From JBBTXL01 sp038062295 (lineage in GTDB: Bacteria; Patescibacteriota; Minisyncoccia; GWC2-36-17; WO2-46-25), in contig JBBTXL010000022.1 in the NCBI GenBank assembly GCA_038062295.1, positions 1 through 34,593 of the forward strand: a stretch of 34,593 nucleotides of DNA, in the 5' to 3' direction. Below, one piece after another: positions 8,660 through 16,298 of the stretch. Positions within the stretch are counted from its first letter, which is position 1, and each line of letters begins with the position of its first letter. Below the pieces are notes generated by a model. That model was given only the letters and a program-made list of their open reading frames with translations, was not told the origin of the DNA and ran no database searches. Made by a program: the position numbers and the translations under genes.

Positions 8660-8726
8660 AGTCTACACCTTTCCAAGAACCGAGTAAACCCGAACTCTTG
8701 ACATTCCTTCTCTTTTCGTGTACCAT
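8660..8726. promoter_or_regulatory. Divergent promoters for the AI-2E gene and a small ORF
   Basis: Minus strand: TTTACT (8683-8688), 17 bases, TAGACT (8660-8665), then 6 bases to the ATG at 8653. Plus strand: a near-consensus TTGACA (8698-8703), 17 bases, TACCAT (8721-8726). Transcription on the plus side should start near 8733, about 24 bases before the ATG at 8757. Confidence 0.65.
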
Positions 8727-8756
8727 CGCAACACAATAAAAAAACGGGGGGGCGCC

Positions 8757-8906
8757 ATGTGGGAAATAGTGCTTACCACAACACTCAACGGCGTCCCGGT
8801 ACGTCGTGAGACTATTGTGCTGTACGAGCGGCAACGAACCATCACCGCTCCGAAAAAAGGGCGCGCCGCGCGCCGCCATAAAACAAAAAGGCCGAACAGG
8901 AAATAA
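8757..8906 (+). CDS. Small basic protein or short RNA, unknown
   Basis: A 49-residue ORF starting MWEIVLTTTL and ending in a lysine/arginine-rich tail (RRHKTKRPNRK). I do not recognise it. Transcription is well supported: a near-consensus promoter lies at 8698-8726 and a strong rho-independent terminator overlaps its last codons (8885-8926). The ATG is preceded by a G-rich stretch (seven G) rather than a normal Shine-Dalgarno site. The roughly 190-base transcript may be translated or may act as a small RNA. A longer start at 8718 is excluded because it lies upstream of the predicted transcription start. Confidence 0.5.
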   Translation: MWEIVLTTTLNGVPVRRETIVLYERQRTITAPKKGRAARRHKTKRPNRK

Positions 8907-8926
8907 AATATCCTCTCGGCCTTTTT
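8885..8926. terminator. Bidirectional rho-independent terminator
   Basis: An 11-bp perfect stem, AAAAAGGCCGA (8885-8895) with TCGGCCTTTTT (8916-8926), has T-runs on both strands. It sits between the 49-residue ORF (+) and murD (-), which converge here, and should end both transcripts. Confidence 0.9.
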
Positions 8927-10310
8927 AATTCAAACGCCGCACGACTTTTTGAAACTGCGCGCCGCGGTCAAATTCGTTTTTAAACATCCCGAAGCTCGCC
9001 GCACCGGGTGAAAGCAATATAATATCCCCTTTTTTCACATTTCGTTGCGCAAGCGCAAGCGCCTCAGATATATTTTTTGCCATGCCAAGTGTCCGATGAT
9101 ATTTTATCTCCTTGAATTCCTTTATTATCTTGTCCGTTGCAGCACCGGAAAACAGCACCAAACGCGCGCGGTATTTTTTCACCGTCTGTACAAATTTCTT
9201 GTATCGCAGTTTTTTATCCGCGCCGCCGGCAAGTAAAATAACGTGTTTACTGTGAAGAGCGTTGAGCGCGGCAATGGTCGCATCGGGTGTGGTCGAAGTT
9301 GTATCATCATAGTACATGACACCGCGACGTGTTTGCACCAGCTCCAGCCGATGCGGCACGCCGCGAAAACTGCGCGTCACTGTTTGAATACGGCGGTGTG
9401 AAATGCCGCCCATGATCTTTGCAACACAAACTGCGGCAAGCGCATTGTACCTGTTATGCATGCCGGGTAACCGCATATTCTTGAAAGAACACATGTGCAC
9501 CGTTACCCCGTACCACGAAAAATAAACATCCTCGCCGCGCACATAGACGCCGTTGCCGCGAAACGGTTTTTGTGAAAACCAGAGTACGAACGACTTCGCT
9601 TTTTTTACTCGTTTCCGAAGTGTTGCATTGTCCCGGTTTACCACCAGATAATCGCCATCGGTCTGGTACTTGAAAATGTTGTCTTTGTCACGGTAGTACT
9701 CGTTGATATTTTTATACTTGTTGAGGTGATCGGGCAGCAGATTTGTGATAACAGCGATATGCGGGCTTTTTTTTACCATCGGTAACTGTGCGAGTCCCCA
9801 ACTGGAAAGCTCCGCGACAACAATATCGTCTTTTTTGACGCGCTCAAAAATAGCCAGCGGCGATACCCCAATGTTACCGCACAGCCGCGTACGGTATTGC
9901 GTCTTGAGTAATTCATTGATAAGCGTCGCGGTTGTCGTTTTCCCGCGCGTGCCGGTCACGCCGACAACAATATTGTGCTTCAATGATAAAAAAACGCTCC
10001 AGTCGTTATGAATGGGAACTCCCGCACGCCGCGCGGCGACAAGGTACGGACTGCTTTTGGGAACAGCAGGATTCTTTATGATGAAGTCGGCATCAAGGAA
10101 ATCTTTTGTGCGATGTTTACCAAAAACATACCGAATATTTTTATACCGTCGGAGACGTACAAGATGATGCGCGAAATATGAGCGCGGATGCAGGTCGGTC
10201 ACCAGCACTCGTGCGCCGCGTTCGGCACAAAAAAGCGCCGCGGCAATACCGCTCCCCTCTTCGTAGATGCCAAGCCCCATCACCACCACTTTCTTGTTCT
10301 TGAAATCCAT
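8925..10310 (-). CDS. murD: UDP-N-acetylmuramoyl-L-alanine--D-glutamate ligase
   Basis: An ATP-dependent Mur ligase that adds D-glutamate to UDP-MurNAc-L-Ala in the cytoplasm. It has an N-terminal nucleotide-binding fold (VVVMGLGIYEEGSG), the ATP P-loop GVTGTRGKTTTATL, ITNLLPDHLNKY as the central-domain signature, the MPGMHNRYNALAA-type motif (here LPGMHNRYNALAA), and a C-terminal domain with YYDDTTSTTPDA and VILLAGGADKKL. At about 461 residues it matches the family. Two adjacent ATGs (10313, 10310) are possible. The gene follows murA by 3-6 bases with no Shine-Dalgarno site, which suggests coupling to murA, and it ends in the bidirectional terminator. Confidence 0.95.
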   Translation of the reverse strand: MDFKNKKVVVMGLGIYEEGSGIAAALFCAERGARVLVTDLHPRSYFAHHLVRLRRYKNIRYVFGKHRTKDFLDADFIIKNPAVPKSSPYLVAARRAGVPIHNDWSVFLSLKHNIVVGVTGTRGKTTTATLINELLKTQYRTRLCGNIGVSPLAIFERVKKDDIVVAELSSWGLAQLPMVKKSPHIAVITNLLPDHLNKYKNINEYYRDKDNIFKYQTDGDYLVVNRDNATLRKRVKKAKSFVLWFSQKPFRGNGVYVRGEDVYFSWYGVTVHMCSFKNMRLPGMHNRYNALAAVCVAKIMGGISHRRIQTVTRSFRGVPHRLELVQTRRGVMYYDDTTSTTPDATIAALNALHSKHVILLAGGADKKLRYKKFVQTVKKYRARLVLFSGAATDKIIKEFKEIKYHRTLGMAKNISEALALAQRNVKKGDIILLSPGAASFGMFKNEFDRGAQFQKVVRRLN

Positions 10311-10316
10311 CATCAG

Positions 10317-11849
10317 CTAGAACTCCCGCAGCACCTCAATGTGCGCGCCGAGTTTATTGAGGCGCACAGCCAGATCTTCGTACCCGCGATTAATGGAATA
10401 GATATTGCGCAGGACGGAATGTCCTCGCGCGGCAAGCATACCGACCAAAATGATCGCCGCCGGACGCAGCGCCGGTGGACATACCACCTCCGCAGGAGTA
10501 AGTTCTGTCGGCCCTTCTATATAGACGCGGTGCGGGTCGGCTAAGATGACGTTCGCTCCGAGCTTTGAGAGTTCGGTATAATAGACCGCCCGGCTTTCGT
10601 ATACCCAGTCGTGAATGAGCGTCCTGCCTTTTGCCTGCGTCGCGATAGGAATAAAAAACGGCAGGTTATCGATGTTGAGCCCCGGGTACGGCCGCGCGTA
10701 GATCTTGTCTTTGAGTGCGGTCAGCGTTGAGGGAAACGTTCTGATGTCGGCAAGGTTGGTATGTCCGTTGTGCGCTTTGTAGCGTTTGAGGATTGCAGAG
10801 CGGAATCCCATCTTTTCAAGCTTCAACAATTCAAGCTCCAGAAAATCTATCGGGCAGCGCTCAATGGTGATGGCCGACTGTGTCGTTGCCGCAATGGACA
10901 AAAAAAGCATGGATTCGGTCGGATCCTCCGCCGGCTCGTATTCCACCGACATGCTGATGTCCGGTGTGCCGTGCACGGTGAGCGTCGTGGTACCGATGCC
11001 TTCTATCCGCACGCCTAACTTCTCGAGAAAAAAACAAAGGTCCTGCACTTGGTAGTTGGCGGATGCGAATTTTATGATGCTGGTACCGGGAATTTTTGCC
11101 GCGGCCATCAATGCATTTTCCGTCACCGTATCGCCCGATTCGTACAGAACAACGGTTGCGGGTTTCAGATTTTTTGCTGCGATCTCGTACTCGTCGCCCG
11201 GAGTGCGCTTGATGCGAAACCCAAACTCCTCCAGCGCATATACATGCGGCCTGACGGAACGCTCGCCAAGCTTGCACCCACCGGGGTACGGCAGCGAAAA
11301 GCGCGGGAGGAGATGCGCGAGTGGCGCCCACAACATAACGATGCTGCGCGTTTTTTTCGCGGATACCGTATTCAGACGCGTAAGCGAAACTTTTTTTGGC
11401 GGCGCAATCATAATATCATTTCCTTTCCATTCCGCAGAAACACCGATACTCACAAGCACCTCTATGATCCGATATACCTCCTCAATGCGCGGCATATTTT
11501 TGAGCGTTGTTTTCCCTTTGTTCAAAAGCGCAGCACACAACAGCGCCACCGCCGCATTTTTTGACGTCTTGGTAGTAATAGTTCCGGAAAGTTTCCTTCC
11601 GCCTTCTATCGTGAGATTTACCGCACCGCTTGCAAGCGTAATAATGTCCTTGTGCAAAGCGGCGCTGATTTTCGAAAGCATCTCCGTGCTAAAATTTTGC
11701 TCGCCCTTTTCCATACGCACAACGGCGCTTTGGCTCGTGCGTAAAATACCCGCAAGTTCCTTTTGCGTCATGCTCTTTTGTTTGCGCAGCTGCGCGATGA
11801 ACTGACCTATTCGTATCCGATCAGACGACGCGAGGGATGGCTGTGACAT
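10317..11849 (-). CDS. murA: XRE-type HTH domain fused to MurA (UDP-GlcNAc enolpyruvyl transferase)
   Basis: A 510-residue fusion. Residues 13-68 form an XRE/HTH_3 DNA-binding domain (IGQFIAQLRKQKSMTQKEL, with recognition-helix segment TSQSAVVRMEKGE). Residues from about 76 form a complete MurA, which transfers enolpyruvate from PEP to UDP-GlcNAc as the first committed step of peptidoglycan synthesis. The catalytic loop PGGCKLGER contains the cysteine (C192) attacked by fosfomycin. The substrate lysine is in SKNAA (K97), and the terminal INRGYEDL arginine is conserved. Standard MurA is about 420 residues, so the extra length equals the HTH. The promoter of this gene carries a 28-bp dyad over the -10 box, which suggests that the enzyme represses itself. 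It heads a murA-murD unit. Enzyme and HTH assignments are firm; autoregulation is inferred. Confidence 0.95.
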   Translation of the reverse strand: MSQPSLASSDRIRIGQFIAQLRKQKSMTQKELAGILRTSQSAVVRMEKGEQNFSTEMLSKISAALHKDIITLASGAVNLTIEGGRKLSGTITTKTSKNAAVALLCAALLNKGKTTLKNMPRIEEVYRIIEVLVSIGVSAEWKGNDIMIAPPKKVSLTRLNTVSAKKTRSIVMLWAPLAHLLPRFSLPYPGGCKLGERSVRPHVYALEEFGFRIKRTPGDEYEIAAKNLKPATVVLYESGDTVTENALMAAAKIPGTSIIKFASANYQVQDLCFFLEKLGVRIEGIGTTTLTVHGTPDISMSVEYEPAEDPTESMLFLSIAATTQSAITIERCPIDFLELELLKLEKMGFRSAILKRYKAHNGHTNLADIRTFPSTLTALKDKIYARPYPGLNIDNLPFFIPIATQAKGRTLIHDWVYESRAVYYTELSKLGANVILADPHRVYIEGPTELTPAEVVCPPALRPAAIILVGMLAARGHSVLRNIYSINRGYEDLAVRLNKLGAHIEVLREF

Positions 11850-11852
11850 ATA

Positions 11853-11884
11853 AAAAGTATATCATATGTGATATACTTTTCAAT
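11853..11884 (-). promoter_or_regulatory. murA promoter with overlapping 28-bp dyad operator
   Basis: TTGAAA (11878-11883), 16 bases and TATACT (11856-11861) end 6 bases before the murA ATG. The same DNA is a perfect dyad with 12-base arms, AAAAGTATATCA (11853-11864) and TGATATACTTTT (11869-11880), around TATG. A protein bound here would cover the -10 box and spacer. The XRE domain of the downstream MurA fusion is the obvious candidate. Confidence 0.75.
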
Positions 11885-11885
11885 T

Positions 11886-13076
11886 TTACTTATCCACACC
11901 AATTCTCTCATCCTGTACCGGCACATGTACGATGTCCGCCGCAGCAAGCGCCGCCGTTTCAAGTTTGGCAACGGGAAGCTGCGCTTCCATCGCGCGGATT
12001 ACAGCAAGCTGCGCGCGGGTTTCGGGGTGTTCGGGCATGAACAGACTACAGCAGTCGTCGTGGGGTTCGCAGGAAGTGTCGTGCGTGCCGATAACGCGCG
12101 CAAGCGCGATAATATCATCTTTATTTTCACCAACAAGCGGGCGAAATACCGGCGCCGTTACAGCTTCCGAAATGACGCCGATATTATCCAGGGTTTGCGA
12201 CGCGACCTGCCCAAGCGAATCCCCCGTCACCAACGCGCCGCACTGTTCTTTTTTGGCGATCGCTTCCGCAATGCGCAGCATAAACCGGCGGTACAACACC
12301 ACTCGCTGGCGCGCGTCGGAAAGTTGTGCCGTGATCTCTTGTTGAATACCCAGCAGCGGCACAAAGTATGCCGTGGCGCCACCCTGCCACTGCGCCAGCA
12401 TGCGAACGATGTTATGGACATTTTCCCGGGATGCCGCAGAGGTGTACGGATAACTGTGAAAGTGAACGAACACAACCTCGCATCCTCTCCGCATCATCTT
12501 CCACGCGGCGACAGGAGAGTCAAAACCGCCCGAGACGAGCGCGCATACTCTGCCGGATGTTCCCATCGGAAGCCCGCCGTACCCTTGTTCTTTGGTGGTG
12601 TAAAAAAAGAACAGTGAGCGCACGATCTCCACAAAGCACGTGAGTTCCGGATGCGTGAGAGAAACTCGCGCGCCGATTTCTTGCACGATCAGCGCACCGA
12701 GTTCATTGCTGATCTCCTGCGAGGTGAGCGGAAAGTTCTTATCCGCGCGGCGCGCCGTCACGCGGAATGTCCCAAAAGAACGGTGCTTGAGCTCGGCAAC
12801 GATCGCGGCAAATGCCCGGTCTTTGTCATACGGGAGTACCTGCGCGAAGGAAATATTTGCAATGCCAAATACGCGCTTCAGGCGCCGGGTAAGCTCCGCT
12901 TCATCCGCTCCTGAGCGAAACCACAACACGATCCTTCCCGCAACAATGTCGGTCTTGATAAAAAACGCGGCGCCGGCGGCGCGCTTGATATTGGCACACA
13001 GGGTTTTTTCGAAAAATGGCTTGTTCTCTCCCTTTAACGACAGCTCGTGGTAGTGAATCAGCGCGACCCTATCCAT
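11886..13076 (-). CDS. thiI: tRNA 4-thiouridine synthetase, short form without rhodanese domain
   Basis: ThiI adenylates U8 of tRNA and replaces oxygen with sulfur. Visible parts, in order: an N-terminal ferredoxin-like domain, the THUMP domain (about residues 60-165), and the PP-loop ATPase with SGGFDSPVAAW and VTGDSLGQVASQTL. The protein is about 396 residues and ends soon after the ATPase domain. The C-terminal rhodanese domain of the 482-residue E. coli enzyme is absent, as in many short ThiI proteins. I prefer MDRVALIHYHE at 13076; an ATG at 13082 is also in frame. The start overlaps the stop of the ion-channel gene. murA follows with its own promoter 37 bases on. Confidence 0.93.
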   Translation of the reverse strand: MDRVALIHYHELSLKGENKPFFEKTLCANIKRAAGAAFFIKTDIVAGRIVLWFRSGADEAELTRRLKRVFGIANISFAQVLPYDKDRAFAAIVAELKHRSFGTFRVTARRADKNFPLTSQEISNELGALIVQEIGARVSLTHPELTCFVEIVRSLFFFYTTKEQGYGGLPMGTSGRVCALVSGGFDSPVAAWKMMRRGCEVVFVHFHSYPYTSAASRENVHNIVRMLAQWQGGATAYFVPLLGIQQEITAQLSDARQRVVLYRRFMLRIAEAIAKKEQCGALVTGDSLGQVASQTLDNIGVISEAVTAPVFRPLVGENKDDIIALARVIGTHDTSCEPHDDCCSLFMPEHPETRAQLAVIRAMEAQLPVAKLETAALAAADIVHVPVQDERIGVDK

Positions 13077-13809
13077 CGCCATGTTTGTCTATCTTGCGCT
13101 CAATGCGTTTCAGCCGCTCCGTGATCTCGTCAATGCCGAGCTGGTCCTTGATGCCATCCAGCAAATTCGCGTTGGGCGCGGCAACGGAGTACTCACGCAT
13201 GAAAAACGAAATAATGGATGCGATCAGCACCGAAAATACCGCAAAACCGATCGTCATGAGCACGGCGCCGACCGCCCTACCAGCGGGCGTTGCAATGTGC
13301 GCGCTACTGCCGGTTGTGGTGAGGTAGTTCAGCGACCACCACACGGCATCGTTGAAGCTCTTGATGTCGGACTGCGGAACGTCCGCTTCAAAATGCAGCA
13401 CGAGGTTCGCACCCGCAAGCATAACAATGGCAACGAACACAAGGTAATACAGAAAGTTCATGCCGAGTCTGCCCAATGCGCGTAAAATACGGTCGGACAG
13501 GAACAAGATGGGGAAGCGCATGAAGTTAAACACCTTGAGCGTCCTGAACGCGGGCGTCAACACAACCAGGACGTCGAGCCAGTTTGCCTTCAGATACTCC
13601 ACGCGGTCCTTTGCAAGCGAGAGCCGGAGCAAAAACTCAAGCGTGAAGACGACCCACAACACGACATAGTACGCATTAAAGTATATCGTTTCGGTTTCAG
13701 AAAGTTCGGTGAAAAACTCCGCAATAATGATCGGGATGAGCGGGATGGAAAAGATCCACAACAGAATATCCACTTTCCGCACCACACCGCGAATAAGTGC
13801 TTCGTTCAT
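13069..13809 (-). CDS. Voltage-gated-like ion channel with non-canonical selectivity filter
   Basis: A 246-residue membrane protein with the layout of a six-helix cation channel. Helices lie at about residues 12-34, 44-63, 77-87 and 117-139, followed by a pore loop (FNDAVWWSLNYLTTTG) and a last helix at about 178-203. The cytoplasmic tail (about 215-243) looks like a short coiled coil. The pore loop aligns with potassium channels, but where TVGYGD is expected there is TTGSSAH (165-171) before ATPAGR. Potassium selectivity therefore cannot be assumed. The S4-like region has few arginines. The gene lies 4 bases after the cyclophilin stop and overlaps thiI, so it is inside the cell-envelope operon. 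Confidence 0.8.
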   Translation of the reverse strand: MNEALIRGVVRKVDILLWIFSIPLIPIIIAEFFTELSETETIYFNAYYVVLWVVFTLEFLLRLSLAKDRVEYLKANWLDVLVVLTPAFRTLKVFNFMRFPILFLSDRILRALGRLGMNFLYYLVFVAIVMLAGANLVLHFEADVPQSDIKSFNDAVWWSLNYLTTTGSSAHIATPAGRAVGAVLMTIGFAVFSVLIASIISFFMREYSVAAPNANLLDGIKDQLGIDEITERLKRIERKIDKHGDG

Positions 13810-13813
13810 AGTA

Positions 13814-14422
13814 TCACTTGCGGCGTACGCTCATCATGCTGTCGCCCTTTTGTATGCTCCGCACAATGTCCATGCCGTCCGTCACGTACCCGAATACCGC
13901 ATAGTTGCCATCCAAAAACGACTGCGCGCCGTTCGTAATGTAAAACTGCGAGGTTGCCGAATTCGGGTCGCTGGTGCGCGCCATCGCAAGCGCACCGTCA
14001 GTGTGCTTCAAAATCGGCTCGCATGCCTTCGACGCAACCGCGCCTTCTATCATCGCCCCATCTTTGCATTTTATTTCAAGCGGGATACTCGCGTCAGACC
14101 CGCCCGTGCCATCCCCTGTGGGGTCACCGCCCTGAACAACAAAGTTCGGCTCGACCCGGTGAAAGGTCAGTCCGTCGTAAAACCGTGCGTCAACCAGCGA
14201 AAGAAAGTTCGCGACCGTTTTGGGCGCCGCATCGGGCCGCAAAGCGACGGTAATACTCCCTTTCCTGGTCTCAATAACCACGACGAGGTTTTCTCCCGCC
14301 GAGGAAGAGGCGGCGGGCGCGGTTATATCTTCCGGTGGATTGTTATTGTTTGTCATAAAATAATATCCGCCTACGAGCAGTGCGGCAAAAATAATGATAC
14401 TGATGATCTGCTGAATGTTCAT
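13814..14422 (-). CDS. Membrane-anchored cyclophilin-type peptidyl-prolyl isomerase
   Basis: A 202-residue protein with an N-terminal membrane anchor (about residues 5-23), a short low-complexity linker (25-43) and a cyclophilin domain. Family motifs are VANFLSLVDARFYDGLTFHR, FVVQGGDPTGDGTGG, LAMARTSDPNSATSQFYI and FGYVTDGMDIV. The catalytic arginine is in FHRV. The anchor puts the isomerase outside the membrane, where it should help extracytoplasmic proteins fold. A cysteine-containing insertion (about 118-135: KCKDGAM to SKACEPI) is longer than in the simplest bacterial cyclophilins. The gene starts 4 bases after the DUF192 stop and ends 4 bases before the channel gene. Confidence 0.93.
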   Translation of the reverse strand: MNIQQIISIIIFAALLVGGYYFMTNNNNPPEDITAPAASSSAGENLVVVIETRKGSITVALRPDAAPKTVANFLSLVDARFYDGLTFHRVEPNFVVQGGDPTGDGTGGSDASIPLEIKCKDGAMIEGAVASKACEPILKHTDGALAMARTSDPNSATSQFYITNGAQSFLDGNYAVFGYVTDGMDIVRSIQKGDSMMSVRRK

Positions 14423-14426
14423 AGTA

Positions 14427-14969
14427 TTACCGGATACTCACCGCATCACCGATCGTAATGCCGTGTTCCTGTACAAACCCCGCGGTCACTTCCAGAACGA
14501 AGGTGGCGTTCTCTTTGGGCGCGGCGGTAAAGTTGGGGGATGTCGCGAAGTCGGGCATATGCTCATACACATCAACAACAGTGCCCGCGTTGATCCACAC
14601 GACGTCGATCGGGAACAACATATCCTTGTTCCAGAACGCATACGGCCCCAGACTGTCGAACACGAACAACATACCCTCGTTTGCTCCAAGTTTCTCGTGC
14701 CCGGAAAGCCCGGTGTGCTTTTTGGCGTCGCTTGCGGCAACCTCCGCATTCACGTCAGCCGTCCCGATGGTCACCCTCACCTGTGCGTCGTCGTTGAACG
14801 CTCCCGGGGAAACGGTTCGCGCTCCCTGTTCACGCTGATGTGAGACCGCGGGGAGTTTTTCCGTGATATTTTTGCGCGTCGTATACAAGAACGCAAACAG
14901 CACGACCGCAAGGCATGCGAACAGAAACAAAAAGAATCCGGCGATCTGTTTTGCGTTACTGCCTGTCAT
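14427..14969 (-). CDS. DUF192 family protein with N-terminal anchor
   Basis: A 180-residue protein with an N-terminal transmembrane helix (about residues 9-30), a linker and a DUF192 domain (about 62-180). Typical DUF192 pieces are SDAKKHTGLSGHEKLGANEGMLFVF, FWNKDMLFPIDVVWI and LEVTAGFVQEHGI. The family is widespread and of unknown biochemical function; the anchor predicts an extracytoplasmic location. The start overlaps the 3' end of the murE-like gene by 14 bases, and the cyclophilin gene follows after 4 bases, so all three are probably translated from one message. Confidence 0.9.
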   Translation of the reverse strand: MTGSNAKQIAGFFLFLFACLAVVLFAFLYTTRKNITEKLPAVSHQREQGARTVSPGAFNDDAQVRVTIGTADVNAEVAASDAKKHTGLSGHEKLGANEGMLFVFDSLGPYAFWNKDMLFPIDVVWINAGTVVDVYEHMPDFATSPNFTAAPKENATFVLEVTAGFVQEHGITIGDAVSIR

Positions 14970-16296
14970 AGAGCATGCTTCTTATTTCTGCGATCACAAC
15001 TTCTTCTTCATTCCACGGCGACGACACGCCGCCCGTAACCATGGTTTGTTCCGTACCCTTTCCTAAAAATACCACGACGTCGTTGTACCGCGCAACGTTG
15101 ACCGCGCGGCGGATCGCGAGACGCCTATTGGCAATGACCTCAAGTACCCCCGAAAAACCCGCTTCCGTAACACCGCGTTGAATGGCATCCAAAATGTCTT
15201 CCGGTTTTTCATCGTACGGATCTTCGTTCGTGAGAACAATATAATTGGCGTGCTGCGCGGCGATACGCCCTAGCTCCGGACGCTTCCATGCGTCACGGCC
15301 GCCGCCCGCCGAGCCAAACATCGCGATCAGCCGCCCATGGTCATCCGGCCGAAGCGTTTTTGCGAGCGACAGAACCTCCGTAAACGAAGGCGGCGTGTGC
15401 GCAAGGTCGATAATAGCCGTGAACTTCTGGCCGACGCGGATGAACTGGAAGCGTCCGGGGATCTCTTCTATCTGCGCGAGTGCGTCCTTCGCGATGGCAA
15501 GCGAAACACCAAGACTCTGCGCGACCACGACGGCACACAGTGCGTTCGCAACATTGAATGCGCCCGGAAGTTTCAGACGGAATACGGTTTTATCGACCGT
15601 GAACTGGGTACCGGCCGCGTCCGCGGCGGCGGCTGCCGCCAGGCACAAAACCCCTGTCGGCGCGCCCGCGCAGCTGCCGCGCGCGCTATATGCATATTTC
15701 TTGTCGGCGGGAAAGGAAAGGAAATACTCGGCATGCTCATCATCGGTGTTGCATATCATGATCTTTTCCTGCGCCGTACCCTTGAATGTTTTGCGCGCGC
15801 CGCGCATAAGAACGCGGAACAACTCCCCTTTTGCACGTTTATAGTTTTCAAACCCGCCGTGCGCTTCGATGTGTTCAGGAGAAAGATTGGTGCATACCGC
15901 ACCGTCAAAGTTGATGAACCGATGCCGGTGCTGCTTGATGCCCTCGGACGTCGTTTCAATGAGCGCGTGCGTGCACCCCGCGGCGGCGGCCTGCGCAAGG
16001 AACTGCTGGAGCCGGAACCGGCCGGCCATCGTCATGTGGTGCGGGTTGAGCCACTCGTGCTCGCCGATCTTGAACATGAGCGACGACGCGACGGCAACTT
16101 TGTGTCCGGCGCCCTCCAAGATTTTTGCCAGCATGAAAATAGTGCTGGACTTCCCTTTCGTACCCGTCACCCCGACAACGATCATGCGCTCGGACGGGAA
16201 CCGATACCACAGCGCGGCACAAAACGCGAGCGTCAAGTGATACGCGGAAAGGATGACATCGGGAGTGATGGATCTGATAAAAGATTTGGGAGACAT
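14956..16296 (-). CDS. murE: MurE-like Mur ligase without the N-terminal UDP-binding domain
   Basis: A 446-residue Mur ligase. Its P-loop is VVGVTGTKGKSSTIFML, followed by the MurE-type segment TNLSPEHIEAHGGFENYKRAKGELF and the C-terminal domain with HTPPSFTEVL, MFGSAGGGRDAWKRPELG and VFLGKGTEQT. MurE adds the third residue of the stem peptide. The usual N-terminal Rossmann-like domain that holds the UDP group is replaced by a short hydrophobic lead (residues 1-35). The residue motif that sets third-position specificity (DNPR in meso-DAP enzymes) reads NEDPYDEKP, so the amino acid added cannot be predicted. It begins 2 bases after the femX-like stop and overlaps DUF192. A UDP-MurNAc-tripeptide role is likely but not certain. 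Confidence 0.85.
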   Translation of the reverse strand: MSPKSFIRSITPDVILSAYHLTLAFCAALWYRFPSERMIVVGVTGTKGKSSTIFMLAKILEGAGHKVAVASSLMFKIGEHEWLNPHHMTMAGRFRLQQFLAQAAAAGCTHALIETTSEGIKQHRHRFINFDGAVCTNLSPEHIEAHGGFENYKRAKGELFRVLMRGARKTFKGTAQEKIMICNTDDEHAEYFLSFPADKKYAYSARGSCAGAPTGVLCLAAAAAADAAGTQFTVDKTVFRLKLPGAFNVANALCAVVVAQSLGVSLAIAKDALAQIEEIPGRFQFIRVGQKFTAIIDLAHTPPSFTEVLSLAKTLRPDDHGRLIAMFGSAGGGRDAWKRPELGRIAAQHANYIVLTNEDPYDEKPEDILDAIQRGVTEAGFSGVLEVIANRRLAIRRAVNVARYNDVVVFLGKGTEQTMVTGGVSSPWNEEEVVIAEIRSMLYDRQ

Positions 16297-16298
16297 GG

